NCBI GenBank assembly: GCA_016714565.1
Contig: JADKDM010000001.1
Span: 310,001 to 374,000 of the forward strand
Origin: Candidatus Villigracilis propinquus
Lineage (GTDB): Bacteria > Chloroflexota > Anaerolineae > Anaerolineales > Villigracilaceae
Reading direction: 5' to 3'
DNA: 64,000 nt
Positions 16,989-25,752 of the stretch are shown here, piece after piece. Within the stretch, counting starts at the first letter, position 1. Each line of letters begins with the position of its first letter. Made by a program: the position numbers and the translations under genes. Below the pieces are notes generated by a model. It searched no databases and was not told where the DNA came from. It saw nothing but the letters and a program-made list of their open reading frames with translations.

Positions 16989-17063
16989 GTGATTCCTCCA
17001 AATAGCAGTTTCTTATTTAATCATTCAGAGTATAAATATAAAAAGCCCATAAAAAATTGACGT

Positions 17064-17426
17064 TTATGAGTGGGGGAGCAGTGCTTCGATTCTCGTAATA
17101 AGTTCGTCAAGGTCGAAAGGCTTTGCCAGGTAATCGTTTGCGCCGAAGGTGGTGGCTTTGCTGTTGCTGTTATCCAGGGCGGTGATGATCAAGATCGGGG
17201 TTCGGGAGAAGTTTGGGTCGGCACGTAATTCCCTTGTGAGGGTAAAACCGTCGGGAGGGGGCATCATAATATCCAAAATAAATAGGTCAGGGCGGAGAGT
17301 GCGCGCTGTTTGAATTGCTTTTGAGCTTTCATTGATTGCGGTAACCTGGTATTTCCTTGAGGACAGAAACCTGTCCAGAAGGGTGGTGACTTTTTCATCG
17401 TCATCAACAATCAGTATTTTAGCCAT
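17064..17426 (-). CDS. single-domain response regulator (CheY-like)
   Basis: 120 residues, receiver only. The phosphorylation site is D52 (LFILDIMMPPPDG), with switch T82 and K102 (LAKPF). It shares its opening (KILIVDDDE) and overall pattern with the receiver encoded just downstream. An AT-rich 130-base gap separates it from the VWA gene upstream, so the two receivers probably have their own promoter there; no clear -35/-10 pair was identified. Confidence 0.9.
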   Translation of the reverse strand: MAKILIVDDDEKVTTLLDRFLSSRKYQVTAINESSKAIQTARTLRPDLFILDIMMPPPDGFTLTRELRADPNFSRTPILIITALDNSNSKATTFGANDYLAKPFDLDELITRIEALLPHS

Positions 17427-17558
17427 AATTTTGTACCTAAAGGGTGCATCAACTTTCTAAAAACTAGATTATGTAAAATTATAGCGCAACATTAGCGCCG
17501 TAACCAGATACTTATATTATACCCTTTGAGCTCCACGGATTTATTATAGGATTAACAA

Positions 17559-18935
17559 TCACCCCGTCATCATCTCGTCCACCGCATTTGCCAACTCCCG
17601 CAAATTGCTAACCTTCAACACATTACTGCACAGCGGAGCATATTTCGGCATGTCGCTGTCGCCGTTCCACATCAGCGGCGGTTCGGGGTTCAACCAGATT
17701 GTCCGTGTGGCGCGACGGGACATGTGCGAGAAAATATCGAGGCGCGGATCGTTGTAATTGTTGCGCCCGTCTCCAACGATGATGAGCGTCGTTCCGCTGT
17801 TAAGCGTGTCCATGTATTCGCTGTTGAAATCATTCAGCGCCCAACCGAGATCGGTGTTGTAATGCCCGCTGGGCATGCGCCACAGCACGGACTGGATCGC
17901 CTCGTCCGCATTTGCGCCGCTGAAATCTTCTGAGATCGACTCAAGATGGTCAATGAATGCAAACGCGTGTGTTTTTCGCACTTGTCCCTGCAGTGCGAAC
18001 AAAAAGCTCAACATCAACTCCGAGCAAAAGCGCATCGATGTGCTCACATCGCAGATGACCACGATCTTCGGTTTATGTACGCGGTCTTTATGCTTGATCT
18101 CCATCGGCACGCCGTTATATTTCAAACTCGCGCGGATGGTCGCCTTCGGGTCCATCTGTCCGTTCTTGGCACGCTTCTGCCGCAGCGCAATTCTCGTCCG
18201 CAGCATGGCGGCCAGTTTTTTCACTTCACGCTGCAAAAGTTTTTTATCTTCATCAGACAACGCATGGAACGGACGGTTCATCAAATTATCGATATTCTCG
18301 CCGCGCGGCTTCTCGCTCAAATTCTCGGCAATGCGCTCGCCCGCAAACTGCTCCATCTGCTGCTGCATCCCCTGCATATTTTGCTGGATCATCTCGCGGA
18401 TCTGCTGGATGCGCTCGCGGTTCATGCCCATCTGCGCGAGCTGCTCCATCAATTCCTTCATCGCCTTTTGGACTTCAGGGAACGCCATCGCACGCATCAT
18501 GCGCTGAGCCATCCAGTTTTGATAATTGAGATTGTCCGCCTGATTCAATCCGACTAACTGCCCCAGCGCCTCAAGCTCCGCACGGGACAGTTGATCGCCA
18601 CTCATCAGCCTTTCCATCCGCTGACGGAGATTCTCCGCGAACTGGCGCAACGCCTCCGCGAGCATCTGTGCTTCCTCAGGCGTCATATCATCCATCGGAT
18701 TGCCGCCCATCTCTGGCGGTTGTCCCGACCCGAAGAAGAGCGGAAATAATTTATCAAATGTTGCGAGGTCTTTCACATCCTTAATAAGCGTCGCCCGCAG
18801 CGATAAACGAAATTCCTCACGGTTTTGAATCCCCATTAGATCAACAGCCGAAAACGCCTCGGCTGATTCCGCCAAAGACACGCGCACCCCGCTGGCGCGC
18901 AACGCTGCAATTAACTGTAAGATACGGGATTCCAT
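17559..18935 (-). CDS. VWA-domain protein (CoxE-like partner of MoxR ATPase)
   Basis: 458 residues. The C-terminal third (from about 288) is a von Willebrand A domain with an intact MIDAS metal site, D296-V-S-T-S300, in VVICDVSTSMRF. The N-terminal two thirds are helical and rich in Met, Gln and Glu (residues 80-210), as in CoxE-type proteins. It is encoded right after a MoxR AAA+ ATPase gene. Such pairs act as chaperone-like machines that insert metals or assemble complexes, CoxD/CoxE of CO dehydrogenase being the named example. No client enzyme gene is visible nearby, so the target is unknown. Confidence 0.85.
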   Translation of the reverse strand: MESRILQLIAALRASGVRVSLAESAEAFSAVDLMGIQNREEFRLSLRATLIKDVKDLATFDKLFPLFFGSGQPPEMGGNPMDDMTPEEAQMLAEALRQFAENLRQRMERLMSGDQLSRAELEALGQLVGLNQADNLNYQNWMAQRMMRAMAFPEVQKAMKELMEQLAQMGMNRERIQQIREMIQQNMQGMQQQMEQFAGERIAENLSEKPRGENIDNLMNRPFHALSDEDKKLLQREVKKLAAMLRTRIALRQKRAKNGQMDPKATIRASLKYNGVPMEIKHKDRVHKPKIVVICDVSTSMRFCSELMLSFLFALQGQVRKTHAFAFIDHLESISEDFSGANADEAIQSVLWRMPSGHYNTDLGWALNDFNSEYMDTLNSGTTLIIVGDGRNNYNDPRLDIFSHMSRRATRTIWLNPEPPLMWNGDSDMPKYAPLCSNVLKVSNLRELANAVDEMMTG

Positions 18936-18950
18936 AATTCACTCACTCCC

Positions 18951-19060
18951 GTCATTGCGAGGAGGGTGCTCTTCCTGACGAAGCAATCTCCGTTTCGAGC
19001 AGGGGATTGCTTCGCCACACCGTCCTGCGTTCGGTGCAGGGAAGAGCGGCTCGCAATGAC
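18951..19060. repeat. GTCATTGCGAG-type palindromic repeat, copy 1
   Basis: About 110 bp bounded by GTCATTGCGAG and its inverse CTCGCAATGAC, with a second inner pair GAAGCAATC / GATTGCTTCG. It fills the gap between the MoxR and VWA genes. A second copy with the same ends and inner GAAGCAATC is at 23518-23639. The unit can fold into one large cruciform and has no coding capacity, which fits a non-autonomous miniature element or REP-like family. Confidence 0.75.
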
Positions 19061-19067
19061 GATAAAG

Positions 19068-20042
19068 TTAATTCCCAGAGAACCTGCCAAAGTCTTCATT
19101 ATTATTTCTCGGCTTTGGCTTCTGCTGCTGTGGTGGGGGAGCCATCAACTGCCGTTTCGCCTTTTGCAGATCGGCTTCATGCTTGAGCAATACCGATAAA
19201 GTATCTTCCAAAACATCCTTATCCAAATTGGACGCATTCAACGCCACGAGCGCATTTGCCCAGTCCAATGTCTCGCTGATGGAAGGGGATTTACGCATGT
19301 CCGCTTTGCGGAGCTTCTGCACAAATTCCACGGCCTGCTGTGCTAGCTTGGGATTTAGGTCTGGCACTTTCAGTCTCACGACCGCGAGTTCTTCCTGTAG
19401 ATTTGGATAATCAATGAAGAGGTACAAGCAGCGTCGCTTCAAAGCTTCGGAAAGTTCGCGCGTGTTGTTGGAGGTCAGCACCACGAACGGTTTGTGCTTC
19501 GCGGTCAGCGTCCCCAACTCAGGCACAGACACTTGAAAGTCGCTCAGGATTTCCAGCAGGAAAGCCTCGAACTCCGCGTCCGCGCGGTCAATTTCATCGA
19601 TCAACAAGACGGTTGGCTTTTCACTCAGAATCGCTTTCAACAGCGGACGCTGCAACAGAAAACGATTGGAGAAAAATACATCCTCTTCTTTTGCCAGTTT
19701 ATCCGCCGCCTCAGCCAGTGACTCTGCTTTGCCGAGTGTATCGTTCAATTTGTCGCGTAGCAACTGCGTGTACAGCAGTTGCTTGGAATATTCCCACTCG
19801 TACAACGCCTTAGACTCGTCCAACCCTTCATAGCATTGCAAACGGATCAGCTCACGCCCTGTAGCAGATGCTATCGCTTTAGCCAATTCCGTTTTGCCCA
19901 CTCCAGCCGGCCCTTCGGCAAGAAGCGGCTTTCCCAACTTCTGCGAGAGATACACGATCGTCGCGATCTCATCCGAAGCAATATATTTTTGTTTCGATAA
20001 TTCCGTTTTTACGGTGGTGGTCGAGTCGAAAAGGGTTGTCAT
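19068..20042 (-). CDS. MoxR-family AAA+ ATPase
   Basis: 324 residues. Walker A is GPAGVGKT (44-51), Walker B is VLLIDEIDRAD, and sensor 1 lies in VLTSNNTRELSEALKRRC. The C-terminal lid ends in a Gln/Pro-rich tail. It would form a hexamer that remodels a client together with the VWA protein encoded downstream; a palindromic repeat separates the two genes. A good ribosome site (GAGGAGA) precedes the ATG. CoxD-like by gene order, but no carbon monoxide dehydrogenase genes are present. Confidence 0.9.
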   Translation of the reverse strand: MTTLFDSTTTVKTELSKQKYIASDEIATIVYLSQKLGKPLLAEGPAGVGKTELAKAIASATGRELIRLQCYEGLDESKALYEWEYSKQLLYTQLLRDKLNDTLGKAESLAEAADKLAKEEDVFFSNRFLLQRPLLKAILSEKPTVLLIDEIDRADAEFEAFLLEILSDFQVSVPELGTLTAKHKPFVVLTSNNTRELSEALKRRCLYLFIDYPNLQEELAVVRLKVPDLNPKLAQQAVEFVQKLRKADMRKSPSISETLDWANALVALNASNLDKDVLEDTLSVLLKHEADLQKAKRQLMAPPPQQQKPKPRNNNEDFGRFSGN

Positions 20043-20109
20043 GATATGTCTCCTCTTGGTCGAGGGGGGAGCGACGGGGGGCCCGGTCCCTGGGCTTATG
20101 CCGTCAAAT

Positions 20110-20619
20110 TTACATACCTATATAAAACGCCTGATGATATTCAACTTTCCCTTGTGGCACTTCTTCATAAAAAGGCAAAGCCATAAAATATTCTGGCGCT
20201 GGTGACCCTTCATAAATCAAACCTAGATAAGACTTGAAGCCAAATCTCTGGTAATAGACGGGACTGCCTTCCAACACGCAGCCTTTTGCGCCAAGAGACC
20301 GAATTGCTGATAAGCCTTCGTGAATCAATTTTGAGCCAATGCCTTGTTTTTGCAACTCTGGCACTACAGAGATCGGCCCAAGCCCGTACCAATTCAAGTT
20401 CTCTCCATTGATTGTTACAGCCGAGAAAGCCACATGCCCGACAATCTTCCTGTCAACTTCTGCCACCAGTGAAAGAGACAGCGCGCTCGCATCCCGCAAA
20501 CCGTTGACGATCAAATGCTCCGTTGGGTTATCGCTGAACTTGCCCATGAACGCGGCGAGCGTAACCTGCTCAGTGGCTGCAATGTCTGTTGGTCTTTCAG
20601 ACCGAATGAGAACGTCCAT
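20110..20619 (-). CDS. GNAT-family N-acetyltransferase (YhbS-like)
   Basis: 169 residues from ATG 20619; an alternative ATG at 20637 would overlap the aspartase stop codon by 16 bases. The acetyl-CoA loop is seen in PISVVPELQKQGIGSKLI. The later FLE-like segment GCVLEGSPVYYQRFGF is typical of the YhbS group. The start MDVLIRSERPTDIAATEQV matches family N-termini. Substrate unknown. It sits directly after aspA and is probably translated from the same transcript. Confidence 0.85.
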   Translation of the reverse strand: MDVLIRSERPTDIAATEQVTLAAFMGKFSDNPTEHLIVNGLRDASALSLSLVAEVDRKIVGHVAFSAVTINGENLNWYGLGPISVVPELQKQGIGSKLIHEGLSAIRSLGAKGCVLEGSPVYYQRFGFKSYLGLIYEGSPAPEYFMALPFYEEVPQGKVEYHQAFYIGM

Positions 20620-20621
20620 AC

Positions 20622-22025
20622 TTACTTCTTGAACCATCTCGGCTGAGTCAACACTTCTGGCCTAAGAATATCATCAAGCTGTTCCTTGGTTAATAGACCT
20701 TTGGCTAGGACGATCTCCGCCACGCCCTTGCCTGTGGCTTGCGCCTCTTTCGCGACCGCAGTTGCATTCTCGTACCCAATGATCGGATTCAACGCTGTCA
20801 CAATCCCAATGGAACGGTTGACCAGATCTGCAAGCCGTTCGCGGTTGGCAGTGATGCCTTTCACGCAGCGCTCTGCCAAAGTCAAGCATCCCTGACGCAA
20901 ATATTTGAGACTGTCCAGCAAGCTGTGCGCGATGATCGGCTCAAAGGCGTTGAGCTGCATTTGCCCGCCTTCGGCCGCGAAGGTCACGGTGATGTCATTG
21001 CCGATGACGAGGAACGCGATTTGATTCACAACTTCAGGAATAACAGGATTCACTTTCCCTGGCATGATGCTCGAACCAGCTTGCACCGCAGGCAGGTTGA
21101 TCTCACCGAGCCCGGCGCGTGGCCCGGAGGAAAGCAGGCGCAAGTCATTGCATATCTTTGAAAGTTTTACAGCCACGCGTTTCAACACACCCGAAAGTTG
21201 CACGAACGCACCCGCATCCTGTGTGGCTTCCACGAGATTTCCCGCTGTGATGTATGAAATGCCAGTCACTTCGCTCAAATATTTGCGAGCCAGCGCGGCG
21301 TAATCTGGATGCGCGTTGATGCCTGTCCCAATCGCCGTTGCTCCGAGGTTGATCTCGCGGATCAATGAAGCCGCTTCGCGCAAACGCTGCTGGTCTTCTT
21401 CGAGCATCACCGCATATGTGCTGAATTCCTGACCAAGTGTCATCGGCACGGCATCCTGCAATTGTGTGCGCCCCATTTTCAAAATATCTTTGAACTCCGC
21501 TGCCTTATCTGCAAAAGCGATTTTCAATATTTCCATCGCTGCGATCAATTCATCGATCTCAAAATATAGCGCAACCTTTATCGCTGTTGGATACACATCA
21601 TTCGTACTCTGACTCATATTGACATGTTCCAGCGGATGCAGTTGTTTATATTCACCGCGCGCAAAGCCCAGCAATTCCAACGCGCGATTCGCGATGACTT
21701 CATTTGCATTCATGTTTGTTGAGGTCCCTGCGCCGCCCTGAATTACATCCACTGCAAATTGCGAGTGCAATTCTCCCGCGCGAATTTCTTCGCAGGCCTT
21801 CACGATCGCGTTCGTCTGTTTTTCATCCAGCAATTCCAGCTCGTTATTTGCCAGCGCGCACGCCTGCTTCACGCACGCCAGCGCCCGTATCATGTTTGGG
21901 TAGGTGCTGATCGGAATTCCACTGATCGGAAAATTCTCCAACGCGCGTAGCGTGTGAACGCCGTAATATGAATCCGCAGGAACGTCCCGTTCGCCAAGCA
22001 GATCATGTTCGATTCGATATTTCAT
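20622..22025 (-). CDS. aspA: aspartate ammonia-lyase
   Basis: 467 residues. Splits L-aspartate into fumarate and ammonia. Fumarase/aspartase superfamily signature GSSIMPGKVNPVIPE near residue 320 carries the catalytic Ser loop. Further motifs are GGAGTSTNMNANEVIANRALE and HVNMSQSTNDVYPTA. The opening RIEHDLLGERDVPADSYYGVHT is specific for aspartases rather than class II fumarases. Its first codons overlap the end of the glycosyltransferase gene by 23 bases. It could link aspartate to fumarate respiration or ammonia release. Confidence 0.95.
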   Translation of the reverse strand: MKYRIEHDLLGERDVPADSYYGVHTLRALENFPISGIPISTYPNMIRALACVKQACALANNELELLDEKQTNAIVKACEEIRAGELHSQFAVDVIQGGAGTSTNMNANEVIANRALELLGFARGEYKQLHPLEHVNMSQSTNDVYPTAIKVALYFEIDELIAAMEILKIAFADKAAEFKDILKMGRTQLQDAVPMTLGQEFSTYAVMLEEDQQRLREAASLIREINLGATAIGTGINAHPDYAALARKYLSEVTGISYITAGNLVEATQDAGAFVQLSGVLKRVAVKLSKICNDLRLLSSGPRAGLGEINLPAVQAGSSIMPGKVNPVIPEVVNQIAFLVIGNDITVTFAAEGGQMQLNAFEPIIAHSLLDSLKYLRQGCLTLAERCVKGITANRERLADLVNRSIGIVTALNPIIGYENATAVAKEAQATGKGVAEIVLAKGLLTKEQLDDILRPEVLTQPRWFKK

Positions 22026-23207
22026 ATTCTGGATTTCCTCTCAAGGTTTGATAAACATCTAGATTGGATTGCAATTCCTTTTCCAACGTGAAGCGACTCA
22101 AAACCGCCTCTCTCGCCGCCCTGCCAATTGATTCTCTTTTCTCAGGCTGACTCAACGCCTCAGCCACTTTCTCCGCCAACCCTTCAACATCGTTGACATT
22201 CACCAGCAGCCCATTGACTCCATCCACGATCACATCTTTCACGCCGCCAACAGGCGTGGCGATGACGGTCTTTCCGCACGCCATTGCTTCAAGAACCGCA
22301 TTCGGCATTCCATCTCTCATGGAGGGATGCACAAATACATCCATCAAGGAATAGTAGGCGGGCAAGTCGTTATGGGGATTTGGCCTGTAATGGTATTTGG
22401 TAATTGAGGATTGGAAAGTAGAAATTCATCAAACCATTTTTTGTCCTCGCCTCCTCGCACTTCGCCGACAATCAATAAAGAAGCAGGCTGCTTTTTATAG
22501 ATTTGCGCGTAGGCACTCAGGAGAGTGGGTAATCCCTTCTTTTCACGCAGTTCACCCACAAACCCAATCACTGGCACGCTACTATCCACTTTCCACTCCC
22601 CACTTCTTTCCTCTTTCTTCTTTCCTCCCCCTAATCCTAATGCCTCAGCCAATGCAAGATTCCTCCCCATCGGCTTGAAACATTCCGTATCAATTCCATT
22701 CGGTATCAAAAATATTTCCCGGTCAATAAACGCCTTTGCCTTCTTCGCCAACTCGCTCGCGTTCGTGGTCACGGCACTGGCATTTTGCAGCGCAAACATC
22801 ACATGCGAAAACTTGGAAGGGTCAAACGCCGCCCGCTCAATGTCATTCCCGCGGATGGAGACCACACTGGGGATGTTCAAATATTTCCCTGCATACGCCG
22901 CGACAAATCCCGCCATCGGAAGAAAATATGCGTGCAACAGATCGAACGGTTCATGCTTGTGTTCATCCACGATGAGTTCAAACCAATCGACAAGCGTATC
23001 GTCCACGCGCTTGTGTGCGCCAAAGCGAGTGACGCTGACTCCGCTGTGGGGGAGAGTCCGCTTTTCGGACGGAGTCAAATTCCCGCTTGGAGCAAAGACG
23101 CGGACTTCATGTCCAGCAGATGCAAGCAGATGACCCATTCGTCCTGCTGAGATTGCAAGGCCGCCGATGTCTGGTGTATACTTTTCTGAAAGCAACGCAA
23201 TTTTCAT
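22003..23207 (-). pseudogene. GT4-family glycosyltransferase, broken by a 1-base deletion
   Basis: About 400 residues in two frames. Frame 1 from ATG 23207 gives the N-terminal Rossmann domain (MKIALLSEKYTPDIGG, SIRGNDIERAAFDPSKF, FLIPNGIDTECFKP) and the start of the C-terminal domain (VIGFVGELREKKGLPTLL). Around 22375 one C appears lost from a run of C. Adding it restores ITGQIPHNDLPAYYSLMDVF and then the donor-sugar motif VHPSMRDGMPNAVLEAMACG (E-x7-E type) and GGVKDVIVDGVNGLL. A homopolymer sequencing error is likely. A cytoplasmic nucleotide-sugar transferase with retaining mechanism; acceptor unknown. Only 11 bases separate its start from the divergent zinc-protein gene. Confidence 0.8.
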
Positions 23208-23218
23208 GAGGTGTCTCA

Positions 23219-23509
23219 ATGGCAGAAAAATGTGAAATGATTATTGGTTATCTGGTTCCGCATTCATGTGAGAATCCTGCGCTTGGCAAGTGTGTCAAAT
23301 GCGGGCGCGGATTTTGTGATGAGCATACCAATGCAACTCGGGAAGGCCGTGTGTGCCTGGCCTGCCAGCAGGGACTTGAGATGCCCGTTGCTCTGCCCAT
23401 CGCTGCGGCATTGTTCACGCCGACCGATCTTGATACCTTTGGCCGCTCCAGCAGATTTAACGATAATGATGCTGACGACAGCGGCGATATGTTCTCTGAT
23501 TTAAGTTAA
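23219..23509 (+). CDS. small B-box-like zinc-binding protein
   Basis: 96 residues. The first 50 hold a ladder of metal ligands: C17, C25, C28, C33, H36, C46 and C49 (CVKCGRGFCDEHTN then CLACQQG), like B-box zinc fingers of bacterial membrane or regulatory proteins. The C-terminal half is low in order and ends in an acidic tail rich in Asp and Ser (FNDNDADDSGDMFSDLS). No membrane segment. GAGGTG lies 8 bases upstream of the ATG. No function can be assigned; a protein-binding adaptor is plausible. The divergent partner encodes a glycosyltransferase. Confidence 0.75.
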   Translation: MAEKCEMIIGYLVPHSCENPALGKCVKCGRGFCDEHTNATREGRVCLACQQGLEMPVALPIAAALFTPTDLDTFGRSSRFNDNDADDSGDMFSDLS

Positions 23510-23517
23510 TTTCATTC

Positions 23518-23639
23518 CGTCATTGCGAGGGCGATTTTGTTTTTGCCCGAAGCAATCCCCAACACAATTATGGAGATTGCTCACCGCACTGGCGCGCGGC
23601 GCAAGTGTCGTCGGGAAGATCACCTTCCTCGCAATGACG
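23518..23639. repeat. GTCATTGCGAG-type palindromic repeat, copy 2
   Basis: About 120 bp with the ends CGTCATTGCGAGG and CCTCGCAATGACG, plus inner GAAGCAATCCCC and GGAGATTGC. It is the same family as 18951-19060; the middle differs. It lies between the convergent zinc-protein and radical SAM genes, 9 bases after the first stop codon. Confidence 0.75.
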
Positions 23640-23645
23640 GGGCGT

Positions 23646-24710
23646 TTAATACGGCCCGATCGTTTCCCATATCTTTTTATTCTCCACAATAAAATCATCA
23701 CAGCGCTGACATGGCTTCAATGAAGGCGGGTGCATTTTTTGGCGTACCGCCTGATATGCCGCACCTTCCCATATCTCTTTGAAGGATTGTTTGCGAATAT
23801 CGCCCAGCGGGGGAATTTGTTCACGCGTCATGCAGCAGACGTACACAAGTCCGTTGAAATCAATAAGGCTGTGAGTCCACGGCGCGAAGCAGGGATGCTT
23901 GCTGTAATAGCCGAATGCGTATCGCCCGGCACGCCCAAGGCGAATTTCGTTCTCGTCTCTGCCGAATGGGAACGCGTCTTCGTCTGCGATATTCACACCC
24001 AGCTCTTGCGCGCGTTTCTCAATATAGGGCGCGATCTCTTCATTGAACAGGGCGATGTCTTTCTTACGCATGGACAAATGCTCGCCGCAATGATCGTCTA
24101 CGGGGATGAGGTTGATCCCATCCGCGCCGAGTTCGTGTGCCAGCTCGGGCAGGGTGGCAAGACTGAAATAATTTTCACGGCTGACCACAGTATTGATGCG
24201 GACGGTGAGCTTGCCTTTGTGCGAATATTTGTTGAAAAGCGAAACAGCTTTTGTGGTCAGCTTGAACGAGCCTTCCACGCCGCGCACCTTCTCATGGATC
24301 TTTTTGATGGGCGAGTCGATGGAGACATTCACGCCGCGCAAGCCCGCCTCAATGAGCGCTTTTGCTTTTTCCTTGTCAATGAGCGTGCCGTTGGTGGTGA
24401 GCGTCACCCGCAGCCCAAGCGATGTGGCGTGTGCAACCAGCTCAGGCAGCTGCGGCCTCAGCATCGGTTCGCCGCCCGAAAAGTGGATCTTTTTGCAGCC
24501 GAGTTCTGCTAGCTCCGAGATCGTCTCTTTGAAGCGCTGCATGGGGATGGGCGTTTCGCGAGTCTCACGCCAGTGCTTGCACATCTGGCATTTGAGATTG
24601 CATCCGTAGTTTATTTTGATCTTTACATAAATAGGTTTGTAGGCGCGGGCATGCAGAACTGCCTGTAACATTTCATCTTTTTCTGCTTCTATCTGCTTAA
24701 GGTTATACAT
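23646..24710 (-). CDS. radical SAM protein with SPASM-type C-terminus
   Basis: 354 residues. The radical SAM cluster motif is C37-x3-C41-x2-C44 (CNLKCQMC), followed by the SAM-binding GGEP (HFSGGEPMLRP). The C-terminal part has several Cys (PCFAPW, YVCCMTRE, PCQRCDDF) that fit an auxiliary SPASM or twitch cluster. Such enzymes modify peptides or act in cofactor and lipid pathways. No precursor-peptide gene was found next to it. The start MYNLKQIEAEKDEMLQ is supported by family-like spacing to the CxxxCxxC motif. Function open. Confidence 0.88.
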   Translation of the reverse strand: MYNLKQIEAEKDEMLQAVLHARAYKPIYVKIKINYGCNLKCQMCKHWRETRETPIPMQRFKETISELAELGCKKIHFSGGEPMLRPQLPELVAHATSLGLRVTLTTNGTLIDKEKAKALIEAGLRGVNVSIDSPIKKIHEKVRGVEGSFKLTTKAVSLFNKYSHKGKLTVRINTVVSRENYFSLATLPELAHELGADGINLIPVDDHCGEHLSMRKKDIALFNEEIAPYIEKRAQELGVNIADEDAFPFGRDENEIRLGRAGRYAFGYYSKHPCFAPWTHSLIDFNGLVYVCCMTREQIPPLGDIRKQSFKEIWEGAAYQAVRQKMHPPSLKPCQRCDDFIVENKKIWETIGPY

Positions 24711-24864
24711 CTAAATATCCTGTGCTATCATAAGCCTTCAAAATGCGAAAACATGGTTACAGGTAAACAAGTTCACAAGCAGGAACTTGCCAATTGTATC
24801 ACTCGAAATTATTTCATCTTTCTTCTTTCAAAGCCAAAACCTGACATTTAAACAAGGGAAAATT

Positions 24865-25752
24865 ATGCGTCTCAAAGCCGACCTGACATTGCTCATTATT
24901 TCCATCATCTGGGGCTCCGCTTTCGTAGCGCAGCGCGTTGCTGGTCAGTTGGGAAGCGTCTACCAATTCAACGGCGCGCGTTATTTACTGGCCGCACTTG
25001 TGGTCCTGCCCTTCGTGAAGCGCAGCGATGTTAAGTCCATGCCGCGTGAGCAGTATAAATGGATGTTTATCGCCGGCTGCTTTCTGTTCGTGGGCAGTGC
25101 TTTGCAGCAGGCGGGCATGGTCTACACTACGGCAGGGAACGCTGGCTTCATTACCGCCCTGTATGTTGTTCTTGTCCCGATCGCGCTTTTCTTTGTTTGG
25201 GGCGAGAACCCGCATTGGTTGGCGATCGTGGCTGTGGTTTTAGCTGGGACGGGGGCATTTCTCCTTTCGACAGGCGGCAGGTTCGCAATCCACGCAGGAG
25301 ATATGCTGGAGTTGATCGGCGCATTGTTCTGGACCTTTCACGTTATCATTCTGGGCAAGCATGCTTCCAAATTTGAAGCGATGTCTTTTTCTGTGGGGCA
25401 GTTGATCATCTGTGGATTTCTAAATATTGGCGTTGGTGCTTTATTCGAACCGTTGATGAGTTTTAGCTGGTCGTTGACTTTTGCGGTTGCCTACACTGCT
25501 TTCTTCTCGATCGGATTGTGCTACACCCTTCAAGTTTGGGCGCAGCGCCACACCCCGCCTGCAGACGCGGCTTTGATCCTCAGCCTTGAATCTGTTTTTG
25601 CCGTTGTATCTGGCTGGCTGCTGTTAAATGAAACTCTGGGCGGTATTCAGATATTTGGCTGTGTCTTGATCTTTATTGCAGTAATATTGTCACAATTCAA
25701 AGAATGGACATCAGGTAAAATCGATACAAATCACTTAGTGGAGGGCCGATGA
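24865..25752 (+). CDS. DMT-superfamily (EamA) transporter
   Basis: 295 residues from ATG 24865 (AAGGGA upstream). Ten predicted membrane helices arranged as two EamA repeats: the first starts LTLLIISIIWGSAFVAQR, the second at about residue 150 (DMLELIGALFWTFHVIIL). The hallmark PPADAALILSLESVFAVVSGWLLL lies in the last pair of helices. Probably exports or imports a small metabolite such as an amino acid; the substrate cannot be predicted. Its stop overlaps the start of the lipid-kinase gene (ATGA), so they are coupled. Confidence 0.9.
   Translation: MRLKADLTLLIISIIWGSAFVAQRVAGQLGSVYQFNGARYLLAALVVLPFVKRSDVKSMPREQYKWMFIAGCFLFVGSALQQAGMVYTTAGNAGFITALYVVLVPIALFFVWGENPHWLAIVAVVLAGTGAFLLSTGGRFAIHAGDMLELIGALFWTFHVIILGKHASKFEAMSFSVGQLIICGFLNIGVGALFEPLMSFSWSLTFAVAYTAFFSIGLCYTLQVWAQRHTPPADAALILSLESVFAVVSGWLLLNETLGGIQIFGCVLIFIAVILSQFKEWTSGKIDTNHLVEGR

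Noticed and set aside
17559..20042. Carbon monoxide dehydrogenase accessory operon
   Set aside because: The MoxR and VWA genes resemble coxD/coxE, but no CO dehydrogenase subunit or other cox gene is near, so only the generic ATPase/VWA call is kept.
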